Origin: Plakobranchus ocellatus
Taxonomy: Eukaryota; Mollusca; Gastropoda; Plakobranchidae
Reading direction: 5' to 3'
DNA length: 25,092 bases
NCBI GenBank assembly: GCA_019648995.1
Contig: BLXT01007556.1
Span: forward strand, 459,846 to 484,937
Positions 24,337-25,092 of this stretch are shown one piece after another (the stretch's first letter is position 1; each line of letters begins with the position of its first letter). The position numbers were made by a program, and so were the translations under genes. Below the pieces are notes generated by a model. The model worked only from the letters and a program-made list of their open reading frames with translations. It was not told where the DNA came from and ran no database searches.

Positions 24337-25092
24337 AATAAGTAAAATGTGTGGATTTTTAAAATTTTTGTAACAGGTTCTGATTGACTGCCTCAGTTTT
24401 ATCAGTTTTTATCCATAAATCATCAAAAAAAAAGCATTGCATGTAGAGAACCCGAAATTGGCTCATTGTTTTCAGAATTGGATATGCTATAATATTATTA
24501 ACAATTCATAGATGCTTTCCCTGCTGATTTTTTATATTATTGTTGAAATTATTATGTATTCTTTTATTTCCTCTCCATCTTTTTTTTCAATCGACTAAAT
24601 TAGCATAAAAATAATATTTATCATACACATCTTGGTTAAAATCGAAAAGCACATTATTCCTCTTTCCATTGATACATACTTTCTGAATAATTGAATTTTT
24701 AATAACCACACCTGCATACTTCTAAACTGGCATGGCAATTTTTTGCAAAAAAAAAGTCCCAAATTTTGCAACCAAATTCTCAAATTTTGCAAGCAAAAAA
24801 TGGCAAAATTTGCAAAAATTTTGCAAGACTTTTGCGATTTTTTTTTTGGTAGAAAACAACAGCAGATTTATAAAAAGAGAAATGTAAAGTGATATTGAAC
24901 ATAGATTGACTAAATGGTGAAATAAAATAGGATCAGTTGAAAAAAGGTCGCATTTCTTGAAAAAACAGGCCAAAAAAAAAAATTCATTGAAAAAAATCTT
25001 TTCCAACAAAGTCGTTGTAATAAAGAAAAATGAGTTATTTCGATGAGCTTTCTGATAGATTCCCTTTCCTCTCAGACAACACAGTATTGTAT
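24337..25092. other. AT-rich non-coding DNA at the right edge
   Basis: Probably intronic for FGGY, since upstream exons are still missing. It contains a cluster of TTTTGCAA-type words in both orientations (24733-24835) and several A/T runs. No exon of FGGY was recognised here. Confidence 0.45.

Overview
The window is AT-rich nuclear DNA from an animal. Small exons with clear GT-AG borders sit in long introns filled with DNA transposons and one tRNA-derived SINE. The mix of mariner, pogo/Tigger-like, piggyBac and KRBA2-type integrase elements, together with frequent TCTAGATCTAG-type sequence, fits an invertebrate, and I lean towards a mollusc. That assignment is inference only.

The host gene runs right to left across most of the window. 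Nine minus-strand exons between 21975 and 981 join in phase into about 282 residues plus a stop codon. I recognise these as the C-terminal half of an FGGY-family carbohydrate kinase, closest to animal FGGY (D-ribulokinase). The N-terminal exons should lie beyond the right edge of the window.

Most other features are insertions into the introns or flanks of this gene. From left to right they are: a 385-bp piggyBac-type MITE downstream of the stop codon (335-719); a decayed mariner (about 2207-4858), itself interrupted by a 1.03-kb pogo-like element (2739-3766) and a second copy of the piggyBac MITE (4249-4651); another TA-flanked pogo-like element (5612-6312); a SINE with a perfect 15-bp target duplication (7924-8091); and a Tigger-like non-autonomous element (8111-8929). 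The 10.1-kb intron between exons E and D holds two larger elements. One (9813-15657) is a transposon with terminal inverted repeats, mirrored arrays of a short sub-terminal motif, a DDE/RNase H-like transposase of an uncommon family and an upstream reading frame made of 42/60-bp tandem repeats. The other (about 15786-18960) is flanked by inverted repeats and carries a broken KRBA2-type integrase. Right of exon A lie a decayed piggyBac transposase (about 22290-23781) and an inverted, shorter copy of the Tigger-like element (23823-24334).

The strongest candidate for something little described is the 9.8-15.7 kb transposon: its repeat-coding first frame, its mirrored motif arrays and a transposase outside the common Tc1/mariner, hAT and piggyBac families. 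No RNA genes, CRISPR arrays or prokaryotic features were seen. All family calls come from reading motifs by eye; no database was searched.
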